From the NCBI GenBank assembly GCA_945900705.1, contig CAMDKJ010000080.1, positions 1-7,549 of the forward strand: 7,549 nt of DNA, in the 5' to 3' direction. A model generated the notes under the pieces. That model had not been told where the DNA came from and did not search any database. It saw only the letters and a list, made by a program, of their open reading frames with translations. The translations under genes were made by a program, and so were the position numbers. This DNA is from Bifidobacterium breve. GTDB taxonomy: Bacteria; Actinomycetota; Actinomycetes; S36-B12. Within the stretch, counting starts at the first letter, position 1, and each line of letters starts with the position of its first letter. Positions 1 through 6,107 of the stretch are shown here, one piece after another.

Positions 1-950
1 ATGCGATGCGGTGCGATTTGCACCAACGCGGGTGCACTATCGCGGCAGGTGTCCACGGCAATGGCGCAGCGCGGGTGAAATGAGCACCCGGTTGGTAGGT
101 CACCGGGGTATGGCGGGTCACCCGGTAGCCCGGTCGGCGAGTAGCGAGCTGCGGGGTCTCCGATCCGCGGGAACGCAGCTGCAAGGGCTCTGGTGTAAGG
201 GTGTTTTGGATTATCGAAGATCTCTAGTGCTGGGCCAGACTCAATAATTTGCCCGGCGTACATAACCGCGATGCGATCGCAGGTAGTGCCGAGCACCCCG
301 AGATCATGGCTGATAAGAATCATTCCCATGCCACCATCTGGACCTGCACTTGCATCGCGCACGAGCCCGGTCAGTAAATCAAGCACCTGCGCCTGCACCA
401 TTACATCGAGTGCGGTGGTTGGCTCGTCGGCGATGATGAGGGCTGGCTTGCAGGCTAAAGCCATCGCAATCATTACACGTTGGCGCTGTCCGCCAGAGAG
501 TTGGTGTGGATACGACTTGGCGCGCGAGGTGGGCAAGCCGACTTGTGTTAGTAGCTCACCCACGCGCGAATTTATTTGCTTGTTAGGCACGGACTGATGC
601 AGTCGAATGGGCTCGGCGATCTGATCACCAATGCGTTGAACCGGATTTAGTGCATGCAGTGCGCCTTGAAAGACGATGGCTGCCTGCGACCAGCGCACCG
701 CGCGCAACGTACCCCACTTCATCCTCAACAGGTCGACGCCATCAAGGCGGATTTCACCTCGCACCTGCGCAGTTTCTGGTAGCAGCCGCAAAACTGTCGA
801 AGCCAAGGTGGTCTTGCCGCAGCCGGACTCACCGGCGATGCCGAGGGTTTCACCTGCCTCAACGTCAAGTGTCACCCCGCGAACAGCGGGCACAAGGCCT
901 TCACCTGAGGCGTAGTCGACACTGACATCGCGGAACTGCAGCAATGTCAT
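1..950 (-). CDS. Opp/Dpp-type peptide ABC transporter ATPase (DppD-like), 3' end cut by window
   Basis: This is the cytoplasmic ATP-hydrolysing subunit of an oligopeptide/dipeptide/nickel-type importer. The frame is open for 316 codons from ATG at 950 to the left edge. Visible motifs are Walker A GESGCGKTT (residues 40-48), Q-loop Q95 in VFQGALHALNP, signature LSGGQ (151-155), Walker B LIIADEP (171-177), D-loop ALD and switch His215 in ISHD. After about residue 250 comes the oligopeptide-ATPase C-terminal extension, with HPYTRAL, GDPP and a cysteine motif (C289, C294, C302). In this family the motif ends with a fourth Cys shortly after, which would lie just outside the window. The start codon overlaps the stop of the upstream permease as ATGA, so translation is probably coupled. 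About 10-20 residues are missing if it is a lone ATPase, and many more if it is one of the fused double-ATPase proteins common in actinobacteria. The family is certain; the transported substrate is unknown. Confidence 0.95.
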   Translation of the reverse strand, partial: MTLLQFRDVSVDYASGEGLVPAVRGVTLDVEAGETLGIAGESGCGKTTLASTVLRLLPETAQVRGEIRLDGVDLLRMKWGTLRAVRWSQAAIVFQGALHALNPVQRIGDQIAEPIRLHQSVPNKQINSRVGELLTQVGLPTSRAKSYPHQLSGGQRQRVMIAMALACKPALIIADEPTTALDVMVQAQVLDLLTGLVRDASAGPDGGMGMILISHDLGVLGTTCDRIAVMYAGQIIESGPALEIFDNPKHPYTRALAAAFPRIGDPAARYSPTGLPGDPPYPGDLPTGCSFHPRCAIAVDTCRDSAPALVQIAPHR

Positions 951-1822
951 GATGCCCGCCTGGGGTCCACGATGCGTTCCATCGCTCGACCGACGAGGGT
1001 GAACGCCAGCACCACCAACACCACGCAGATACCAGGTGGCAGCACGTACCACCAGGCACCGCGGCTGACCGCCCCGGAGGAGAAAGCCCGGTCAAGCAGA
1101 GCACCCCAAGATGGTGCCTGAGGATCGCCGAGGCCAAGGAATGACAGCGTGGTCTCCGAAAGAATGACGATGGCAACGGTAAGTGTGGTGTTGGCGAGTA
1201 CCAGCGGAAAGACATTGGGCAAAACGTGACGTGACATCTGATACCAGTTACCGGCGCCAAGTGCCTTGGACCGTTCAAGGTAGGGCCGGCCCTCGATTGA
1301 GAGGGTTTGGGCGCGGATGAGTCGCGCGGTGCCGGCCCATGAGGTGATGCCGATCACGATGATGAGATTTAAGGTGCTCGGCCCTAGCACCGTCGCTAGC
1401 ACAATCGCGAGGGGAAGGAAGGGAATGACGAGGAACCAATCGGTCACGCCGACGAGGGCATGACTGCCGGCGCCGCGAAAGTGACCGGCAGCGATGCCGA
1501 AGGCGGTGCCAAGCACCATGGAGATTATCGTGGCGGCGATGCCGACGGTTAGCGAGATGCGGGTGCCCCAGGCAAGAAGCAACAAGATGGAACGCCCGGA
1601 TTCATCGGTGCCGAGTGGGTAACTAAATGATGGTCCTTCGAACCTTCCACCGTCGGCCTTGGTTACGTCAAGGGCCGCGTCCGGGATGAGAATCGGCGCC
1701 AAGATCGCGGTGGCGATAAAGATTGCGAGGATCACCACTCCGGTCATTCCACTTCGATCCTTGCGGAACGAATTTGCGAATATGGTCATTGCCAGACGCC
1801 GGCGCTGCGCAGAGACATTCAT
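947..1822 (-). CDS. Opp/Dpp-type ABC transporter permease, DppC-like
   Basis: This is the second inner-membrane permease of the importer, 291 residues, a normal DppC length. The N-terminus (RRRLAMTIFANSFRKDRSGM) precedes TM1 at about 27-47. The family motif SYPLGTDESGRS is at about 68-78, followed by five further hydrophobic segments (roughly 92-114, 125-145, 150-165, 205-227, 260-280). The cytoplasmic EAA coupling loop, which docks on the ATPase, is YLERSKALGAGNWYQMSRHV (181-200). FLGLGDPQAPSWG (228-240) and the C-terminal VDPRR are further hallmarks. I chose ATG at 1822, although the frame stays open upstream to 1975. This ATG overlaps the permease B stop as ATGA and has AAGGG seven bases upstream, and the extra upstream residues are just permease B read in another frame. 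Its stop overlaps the ATPase start in the same way. Confidence 0.95.
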   Translation of the reverse strand: MNVSAQRRRLAMTIFANSFRKDRSGMTGVVILAIFIATAILAPILIPDAALDVTKADGGRFEGPSFSYPLGTDESGRSILLLLAWGTRISLTVGIAATIISMVLGTAFGIAAGHFRGAGSHALVGVTDWFLVIPFLPLAIVLATVLGPSTLNLIIVIGITSWAGTARLIRAQTLSIEGRPYLERSKALGAGNWYQMSRHVLPNVFPLVLANTTLTVAIVILSETTLSFLGLGDPQAPSWGALLDRAFSSGAVSRGAWWYVLPPGICVVLVVLAFTLVGRAMERIVDPRRAS

Positions 1823-2796
1823 GAGCGCACCCTTGGATCGAATACCACATAGAGCAGTTCCGCGATGAGGTTGGCGACGATAACGGCGATGGAGAACATC
1901 AAGAAGATCGCCTGCAAAAGCGGTATATCCGGCCCACGAAGTGCCTCGTAGGTTAATAGACCGAGCCCGGGCCACGAGAAAACAGTCTCAACGGTGATCG
2001 CACCTGTAACTACGAAACCTAATGACAAGAAAATCAAGGTGACGGTCGGCAGTAAGGCATTCGGCACTGCATGACGCTTGCGCACCATGGTGTCTCGTAA
2101 GCCCTTGGCACGGGCGAGGGTCAAGTACTCCTGCTTACGTTCGTCGATTAGTGATGCCCTCATAACAAGGGCGTAGTCGGCTAGGTAGATGAGTACCAAG
2201 GTCGTGCAGGGCAGCACCAGATGCCACAGCACATTCAACCAGCCCATTGGGCTAGAAGTGTCGACGCCGGGACTTGAGATCCCGCCAACCGGAAACATCC
2301 CGGGGATACCAAATGCGCCAACCGAGAAGACGATAAGGAGCATCATGCCCAACCAAAACTCCGGCATGGAGTACAAGATCAAGGTGGTGCCGGTCGACAT
2401 TCGATCAAACCTGCCACCAGGTTTCCAGCCGGCACGGATGCCGATCCAGATGCCGATGAGTGACGCCAACAAGATGGCGGTACCGAGGAGCAAGAGGGTG
2501 GGCCAAACTCGCTCGCCGATCATCTCCCATACCGGTCGGGAGAAGCGAGTCGAGTCGATTGTTGAATCGAACGGGTTACGAAGGTAGGTGATGAACTGCT
2601 CCAGCAGGGGTTTATTCAGCGCCCTTCGCAGCTCAACTAGTTGCTCCGGGTCCTGGTTGCGCCCACGGGCGTAGAGGCCGATCGGGTCGCCGGGCAGCAT
2701 GCGAAAGAGGAAGAAGTTAAAGATGACAACGAAGGCGAGGGTGATAAATGCGCGCAGCACCTTGCTGCCGACGACCTTAATTGTTGATCGGGACAC
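1819..2796 (-). CDS. Opp/Dpp-type ABC transporter permease, DppB-like, GTG start
   Basis: This is the first membrane permease of the peptide-type importer, 325 residues. TM1 (about 13-33) runs into the family signature FLFRMLPGDP (29-38). Then come a polar region with the RALNKPLLEQF element, TM segments at about 100-120, 137-160, 190-212, 250-272 and 292-316, and the EAA coupling loop YLTLARAKGLRDTMVRKRHA (224-243). VETVFSWPGLG (269-279) and terminal DPRVRS are typical. GTG at 2796 places LPGDP at residues 34-38, as usual in DppB, and is the only standard start codon in this frame before an upstream stop at 2920-2922. However, no good Shine-Dalgarno lies in front of it (see the element at 2860-2865). 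The next gene starts within its stop codon. No substrate-binding protein gene lies upstream, so it must be downstream of the window or elsewhere. Confidence 0.93.
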   Translation of the reverse strand: MSRSTIKVVGSKVLRAFITLAFVVIFNFFLFRMLPGDPIGLYARGRNQDPEQLVELRRALNKPLLEQFITYLRNPFDSTIDSTRFSRPVWEMIGERVWPTLLLLGTAILLASLIGIWIGIRAGWKPGGRFDRMSTGTTLILYSMPEFWLGMMLLIVFSVGAFGIPGMFPVGGISSPGVDTSSPMGWLNVLWHLVLPCTTLVLIYLADYALVMRASLIDERKQEYLTLARAKGLRDTMVRKRHAVPNALLPTVTLIFLSLGFVVTGAITVETVFSWPGLGLLTYEALRGPDIPLLQAIFLMFSIAVIVANLIAELLYVVFDPRVRS

Positions 2797-2859
2797 CCAT
2801 TGCCCGCGTAATGGGTCGGGCTCACCGACGGCTACTTCCTGCAGGATGGAGATGGCCCA

Positions 2860-2865
2860 CTCCTT
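2860..2865 (-). promoter_or_regulatory. Strong Shine-Dalgarno-like AAGGAG upstream of permease B
   Basis: On the minus strand AAGGAG is followed after six bases (TGGGCC) by an ATC codon at 2853-2851. That codon is in frame with permease B, 19 codons before its GTG. The assigned GTG itself lacks a comparable ribosome-binding site. The element could serve a non-standard ATC start giving a longer N-terminus, could be the relic of an ancestral ATG start, or could be chance. What is seen is only the motif, its spacing and the open frame. Confidence 0.35.
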
Positions 2866-2930
2866 TTCAGCGGCACGATCCCTATATGTACTACAGATTG
2901 GCCCCGCAGGGGAATGACTTTACTCAATTG

Positions 2931-2972
2931 CACCGAGTAATTGGTGTTGGGAGCAGCACCTGGAGTGGTGCT
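2931..2972. repeat. Clustered CACC/GGTG inverted repeats upstream of the transporter genes
   Basis: Two short dyads lie side by side between the 63-residue gene and permease B: CACC-n8-GGTG (2931-2946) and a perfect AGCACC-TGGAGT-GGTGCT (2955-2972). Another GGTGC follows at 2974-2978. The second dyad could form a 6-bp stem with a 6-nt loop downstream of the small gene. Neither strand has a T-run after it, so it is not a standard intrinsic terminator. It may be an operator or a transcript-end structure; function is unproven. Confidence 0.35.
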
Positions 2973-2988
2973 TGGTGCAGGCTGAGAA

Positions 2989-3180
2989 CTAAACCGCGCA
3001 ACTCATATCAGCGCCGCAGCACAGGGGAGACTTGATTTTCCCGTGCCCATTTGGGCACTCTGAAATCGCGACTGTTGATCCGTCATCCTTGGTGAGCGTC
3101 GCATCGACTAAGTCAGCGCTGCATGCACCACAGGTGGTGTTGACGGACATATTGCACTTGGGGCAGGTGTATAGGGCCAT
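2989..3180 (-). CDS. Small cysteine-rich zinc-ribbon/rubredoxin-like protein, 63 aa
   Basis: This small soluble protein probably binds metal. It has eight cysteines: C6-x2-C9 and C17-x2-C20 form a zinc-ribbon-like pair, and C42, C54, C55 and C61 form a second cluster with H46 nearby. The second half ends in SPLCCGADMSC; the CCGxxM element resembles the CC-G motif of desulforedoxin/desulfoferrodoxin iron sites. There is no signal peptide or membrane segment. ATG at 3180 is supported by a TAGGA ribosome-binding site seven bases upstream that includes the TAG stop of the flavin monooxygenase gene. The intergenic spacing is only 9 nt, so the two are almost certainly co-transcribed. I recognise the general pattern of short, conserved actinobacterial Cys-rich proteins but know no assigned function. 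It could be a structural zinc protein, a metal carrier or a small electron carrier. Confidence 0.85.
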   Translation of the reverse strand: MALYTCPKCNMSVNTTCGACSADLVDATLTKDDGSTVAISECPNGHGKIKSPLCCGADMSCAV

Positions 3181-3189
3181 GCTGGAATC

Positions 3190-4173
3190 CTACCCCAAGG
3201 CCTTACCCAGGAGTTGAATGGATCGGAGCCGGCCTTCTACCGAGGCCGATTGATGGGCTACCATAAGTTCGTCAGCGTCAGCGTGCTGTTGGAAGTCGCG
3301 CAAATAATCCCGGACGGCCTCGGCACGGCCTTGAGCCGTGTAGGTGAGCATGTGATCGACTTGCTGGCCCTGCGGCCCTTCAAGTAGGGCATCGATCTGA
3401 AGATCGTCCAGGGGATTTTCAGGATTACCGAACAAGACTCCAATGAGGCTGCGTCGCCGTGTTTCAAAACTCGCGCGCGCCTCCTCGTCTGAGTCTGCGG
3501 CAATGACATTAACCCCGGCAATTACATGAGGACGCTTCAGTTGGTCGGACGGTTCGAAGCGCTCGCGGTAGATGCGCACGGCGCTCTGAAGTTCAGTTGG
3601 CGCGAAATGCGATGCGAATGCGTAGGGGAGTCCGAGCATTGCTGCAAGTTGAGCTCCGAACAACGAGGACCCAAGAATGTAGAGCGGCACGTTGGTGCCC
3701 TGACCTGGAATAGCGCGAACGCCGGGCATTAAAGAGTCCTTGCCAAGATAGGCCTGTAGCTCTAAAACATCCTGCGGAAAGTTCTCGGCGGTTTGTGGAT
3801 GACGCCTGAGCGCCCGCATCGTGTTTCGGTCTGACCCTGGGGCACGGCCGAGTCCGAGATCGATTCGACCCGGGTGCAAGGTGGCAAGAGTTCCAAACTG
3901 CTCAGCGATGACAAGCGGTGAGTGGTTTGGCATCATGATGCCGCCGGAGCCGAGTCGAATACTTTTGGTATTGGCTGCTACATGTGCGATAAGAACTGAC
4001 GTGGCTGAAGATGCGATCGTCGCCATGTTGTGGTGCTCGGCGTACCAGACGCGTTGGTAGCCGAGGTCTTCTGCAAGCTGGGCAATCCGCACGCACCCGT
4101 CGAGACTCTCGCGAATGGATTCATTTGGCCCAACAATGGCCAGATCCAGAAGTGAAAGTGGTACTCCGGGCAT
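3190..4173 (-). CDS. LLM-class flavin-dependent oxidoreductase (MsnO8/YhbW-like)
   Basis: This is a bacterial-luciferase-like flavin monooxygenase, 327 residues, the usual length for the single-chain MsnO8/YhbW subgroup. These cytoplasmic TIM-barrel enzymes use reduced flavin (FMN or F420, depending on subgroup) and usually O2. Seen here: N-terminal PLSLLDLAIVG (5-15), RVWYAEHHN (41-49) in the flavin-site region, then IRLGSGGIMMPNHSPLVIAE (72-91) and FGTLATLHPGRIDLGLGRAPG (93-113), which are signature blocks of this subgroup. The middle has YILGSSLFGAQLAAMLGLPYAFASHF (165-190), and VNVIAADSDEEA opens the last part. ATG at 4173 has GAAAGG five bases upstream. It lies 52 nt after the MBL hydrolase and 9 nt before the Cys-rich gene, pointing to one transcription unit. 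The substrate cannot be read from sequence. Confidence 0.93.
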   Translation of the reverse strand: MPGVPLSLLDLAIVGPNESIRESLDGCVRIAQLAEDLGYQRVWYAEHHNMATIASSATSVLIAHVAANTKSIRLGSGGIMMPNHSPLVIAEQFGTLATLHPGRIDLGLGRAPGSDRNTMRALRRHPQTAENFPQDVLELQAYLGKDSLMPGVRAIPGQGTNVPLYILGSSLFGAQLAAMLGLPYAFASHFAPTELQSAVRIYRERFEPSDQLKRPHVIAGVNVIAADSDEEARASFETRRRSLIGVLFGNPENPLDDLQIDALLEGPQGQQVDHMLTYTAQGRAEAVRDYLRDFQQHADADELMVAHQSASVEGRLRSIQLLGKALG

Positions 4174-4225
4174 TGGGGCCTTTCAATTTTCAGTGAAATG
4201 TATTAGGCATGTTAAGCATTCGAGG

Positions 4226-4852
4226 TTAGTGACCGCGCGCGACCCAGGCTTGGTAATCCGCAGCTTCGCCCGAGGCCGTGGTTTCACCACCGTGACCGGG
4301 TAGCACTTTGGTGTTACCGGGAAGGGTCAGAATTTTCTCGCGGATGGATTCCAGGATCGTGGGGAAGTCACTAAATGATCTACCGGTCGCACCAGGTCCG
4401 CCTTGGAAGAGGGTGTCACCGGAGATCAGTGAGTCAAGTGCCGGGATGTACAGGCAGACCCCACCCGGTGAATGGCCGGGGGTGTGCAGCACTTTGACCG
4501 AAATCCCAGCCACCTCGATTATTTCTCCATCATTTAGCTCGGTGGGTACGACTCCGGGATGTACTACCTCCCAAAGCATCAGATCGTCAGGATGTAAGTG
4601 GATCGGTGCCCCGGTCATCTCTGCGATAACCACGGCCTGCCCAATGTGATCGTCGTGGCCGTGCGTGCAGATGACACCAGAAACCTTGCGGCTGCCGATC
4701 GCATCAATGATTGCAGCGCGATCGTGGGCTGGGTCGATGACAATAACCTCGGAGTCGTCACCTATTAGATAAACGTTGTTATCAACTTCCCAGGTGCCAC
4801 CATCGAGCGAAAATGTTCCGCTAGTAACGATCTTTTCGATGCGAGGTGGCAT
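4226..4852 (-). CDS. Metallo-beta-lactamase-fold hydrolase, likely partner of MscR
   Basis: This is a 208-residue glyoxalase-II-like hydrolase with a complete dinuclear metal site: THGHDDH (H64, H66, D68, H69), H127 in TPGHSPGG, D146 in SGDTLF and H187 in LPGHG. The family hydrolyses thioesters among other substrates. Its ATG shares one base with the mscR stop (TAATG), and there is no clear Shine-Dalgarno of its own, so translation by re-initiation after mscR is likely. An MBL-fold gene next to the mycothiol-dependent formaldehyde dehydrogenase is also known in mycobacteria (Rv2259/Rv2260). Because MscR yields S-formylmycothiol, a role as S-formylmycothiol hydrolase, releasing formate and regenerating mycothiol, is an attractive inference. 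General mycothiol-thioester hydrolysis is an alternative. Confidence 0.93.
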   Translation of the reverse strand: MPPRIEKIVTSGTFSLDGGTWEVDNNVYLIGDDSEVIVIDPAHDRAAIIDAIGSRKVSGVICTHGHDDHIGQAVVIAEMTGAPIHLHPDDLMLWEVVHPGVVPTELNDGEIIEVAGISVKVLHTPGHSPGGVCLYIPALDSLISGDTLFQGGPGATGRSFSDFPTILESIREKILTLPGNTKVLPGHGGETTASGEAADYQAWVARGH

Positions 4853-5937
4853 TACAGAACCACGACCGAGCGAAGAACTTCGCCTCTGTGCATCTTCGCG
4901 AAAGCCTCTTCAACTTCATCGAGGGAAATTTCTTCTGAAACAAATCGATCCAAAGGCAGCCGGCCTTGCAGATACAGATCAATTAGCATCGGGAAGTCGC
5001 GCGATGGTAGGCAATCCCCGTACCAACTTGACTTAAGTGAGCCACCGCGACCGAAGACGTCAATGAGCGGCAGATCTAATCGCATTGTCGGATCCGGTAC
5101 GCCGACCAGCACCACGGTGCCGGCGAGATCGCGCCCATAGAAAGCAGCTTCGTATGTTTCTGGACGCCCCACAGCGTCTATCACAACATCGGCACCGAAG
5201 CCGCCGGTAAATTCTTGGATCCCTTCGACCGCATCGCGATCGCGTGAGTTAACGGTGTGCGTTGCTCCGAACTCTCGGGCAAGCTCGAGCTTTCGGTCGT
5301 CAATGTCAACCGCGATGATGGTGCTGGCTCCGGCCAACCGGGCTCCTGCTATTGCGGCGTCACCTACGCCGCCACAACCGATCACGGCGACGGTGTCGCC
5401 GCGCGTGATATTTCCAGTAGTGATCGCCGCGCCAAGACCGGCCATTACACCGCAACCGAGTAACCCAGCAACTGGGGCGGGGGCTCTTCGATCGACTTTG
5501 GTGCACTGCCCGGCTGCCACCAGAGTTTTTTCTGCGAATGCGCCGATACCAAGCGCTGGGCTCAATTCGGTGCCATCCTCCAGCGTCATCTTTGATGCAG
5601 CGTTATGGGTGTTGAAGCAGTACCACGGGCGACCACGCCGACAGGCGCGACAATCTCCGCACACTGCGCGCCAGTTCAAGATGACATAGTCACCGGGCTG
5701 AACATCGGTGACACCTTCGCCAACGGTGTCGACGAAACCGGCTGCTTCGTGGCCGAGCAGGTAAGGGAATTCGTCGTTGATGGCGCCTTCGCGGTAGTGC
5801 AAATCCGTGTGGCATACACCGCAGGCCGTGATCTTCACCTTCACTTCGCCCGGCCCTGGATCGGGTATCACGATGTTCTCGATTGAGACGGGTGCGCCCT
5901 TAGCTTTAGCGACAACCCCGCGAACTACCTCAGACAT
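4852..5937 (-). CDS. mscR: S-nitrosomycothiol reductase / mycothiol-dependent formaldehyde dehydrogenase
   Basis: This zinc-dependent medium-chain dehydrogenase oxidises S-hydroxymethylmycothiol (formaldehyde plus mycothiol) with NAD and can also reduce S-nitrosomycothiol. It has 361 residues, as I recall for the M. tuberculosis MscR/AdhE2 protein, and follows it closely block by block. Catalytic zinc ligands are C42, H63 with E64, and C162 in LLGCGVMAG; the structural zinc is held by C93, C96, C99 and C107. The Rossmann motif is GCGGVG (187-192), with acidic D211 at the end of the second strand fitting NAD preference. GADVVIDAVGRPETY (248-262) and SSWYGDCLPSRDFP (303-316) are subgroup blocks. 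ATG at 5937 has AGGAAGG six bases upstream. It is the first gene of the leftward unit and protects against formaldehyde and nitrosative stress. Confidence 0.97.
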   Translation of the reverse strand: MSEVVRGVVAKAKGAPVSIENIVIPDPGPGEVKVKITACGVCHTDLHYREGAINDEFPYLLGHEAAGFVDTVGEGVTDVQPGDYVILNWRAVCGDCRACRRGRPWYCFNTHNAASKMTLEDGTELSPALGIGAFAEKTLVAAGQCTKVDRRAPAPVAGLLGCGVMAGLGAAITTGNITRGDTVAVIGCGGVGDAAIAGARLAGASTIIAVDIDDRKLELAREFGATHTVNSRDRDAVEGIQEFTGGFGADVVIDAVGRPETYEAAFYGRDLAGTVVLVGVPDPTMRLDLPLIDVFGRGGSLKSSWYGDCLPSRDFPMLIDLYLQGRLPLDRFVSEEISLDEVEEAFAKMHRGEVLRSVVVL

Positions 5938-5943
5938 GTGTGC

Positions 5944-5950
5944 CCTTCCT
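5944..5950 (-). promoter_or_regulatory. Ribosome-binding site of mscR
   Basis: AGGAAGG on the minus strand lies six bases before the ATG at 5937. It fits the anti-Shine-Dalgarno well and supports the chosen start. It adjoins the 8-bp palindrome CTAATTAG (5949-5956). Confidence 0.75.
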
Positions 5951-6050
5951 AATTAGCGCGAGGAATCCCAAAAACCGGCTGTGGCCGAACTTGGTGTGGC
6001 TGTCAAATACAAACAGATGGTAAGTCCCGGGTCGGAAAACACAAAGTCCA

Positions 6051-6069
6051 AAAGGGGTTTTTGCCCTTT
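6051..6069. repeat. Inverted repeat in the divergent mscR / GH-fusion intergenic region
   Basis: AAAGGG (6051-6056) and CCCTTT (6064-6069) form a perfect dyad around a 7-base T-rich centre, 39 bases before the plus-strand start. There is no T-tract after the dyad on either strand, so a terminator is unlikely. Its place between two divergent genes suggests an operator, but dyads this short also arise by chance. Confidence 0.3.
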
Positions 6070-6094
6070 CCGAACTAAGTTGCGGCGGTCCACA

Positions 6095-6100
6095 TACTAT
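6095..6100 (+). promoter_or_regulatory. -10 promoter element (TACTAT) for the GH-fusion gene, probably leaderless
   Basis: TACTAT fits the actinobacterial TANNNT -10 consensus and ends seven bases before the ATG at 6108. Transcription would then start at or within a base or so of the A of the ATG, giving a leaderless mRNA. This fits the absence of any Shine-Dalgarno in the bases before the start. No clear -35 is visible at the right distance (6072-6077 reads GAACTA), which is common for such promoters. Confidence 0.5.
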
Positions 6101-6107
6101 TTCACTC

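Noticed and set aside
1823..1975. A possible 51-residue N-terminal extension of permease C (frame open back to an ATG-equivalent at 1975)
   Set aside because: The added residues are permease B read out of frame and do not look like a DppC N-terminus. The ATG at 1822 has a Shine-Dalgarno and the ATGA overlap.
2637..2825. 62-codon minus-strand frame from GTG at 2825 with an AGGAAG-like site upstream
   Set aside because: It overlaps permease B in another frame, its Ser/Cys/Arg-rich translation looks like an out-of-frame shadow, and it shows no domain.
2902..2912. CCCC-GCA-GGGG mini-palindrome
   Set aside because: A 4-bp stem with a 3-base loop is too short to call, and it cannot be extended on either side.
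2955..2972. Intrinsic terminator after the 63-residue gene
   Set aside because: The 6-bp stem is perfect, but the bases after it on the minus strand are GCTCCCAACACC, with no T-run.
5255..5689. Long plus-strand open frame antisense to mscR (144 codons)
   Set aside because: Antisense frames of GC-rich genes often stay open. The Ala/Pro/Ser-rich translation has no recognisable motif, and mscR is certain on the other strand.
6001..6006. Perfect TTGACA (-35 consensus) on the minus strand upstream of mscR
   Set aside because: No TANNNT -10 hexamer lies 16-18 bases downstream (that stretch reads around CACAGC), so I cannot support a promoter from it.
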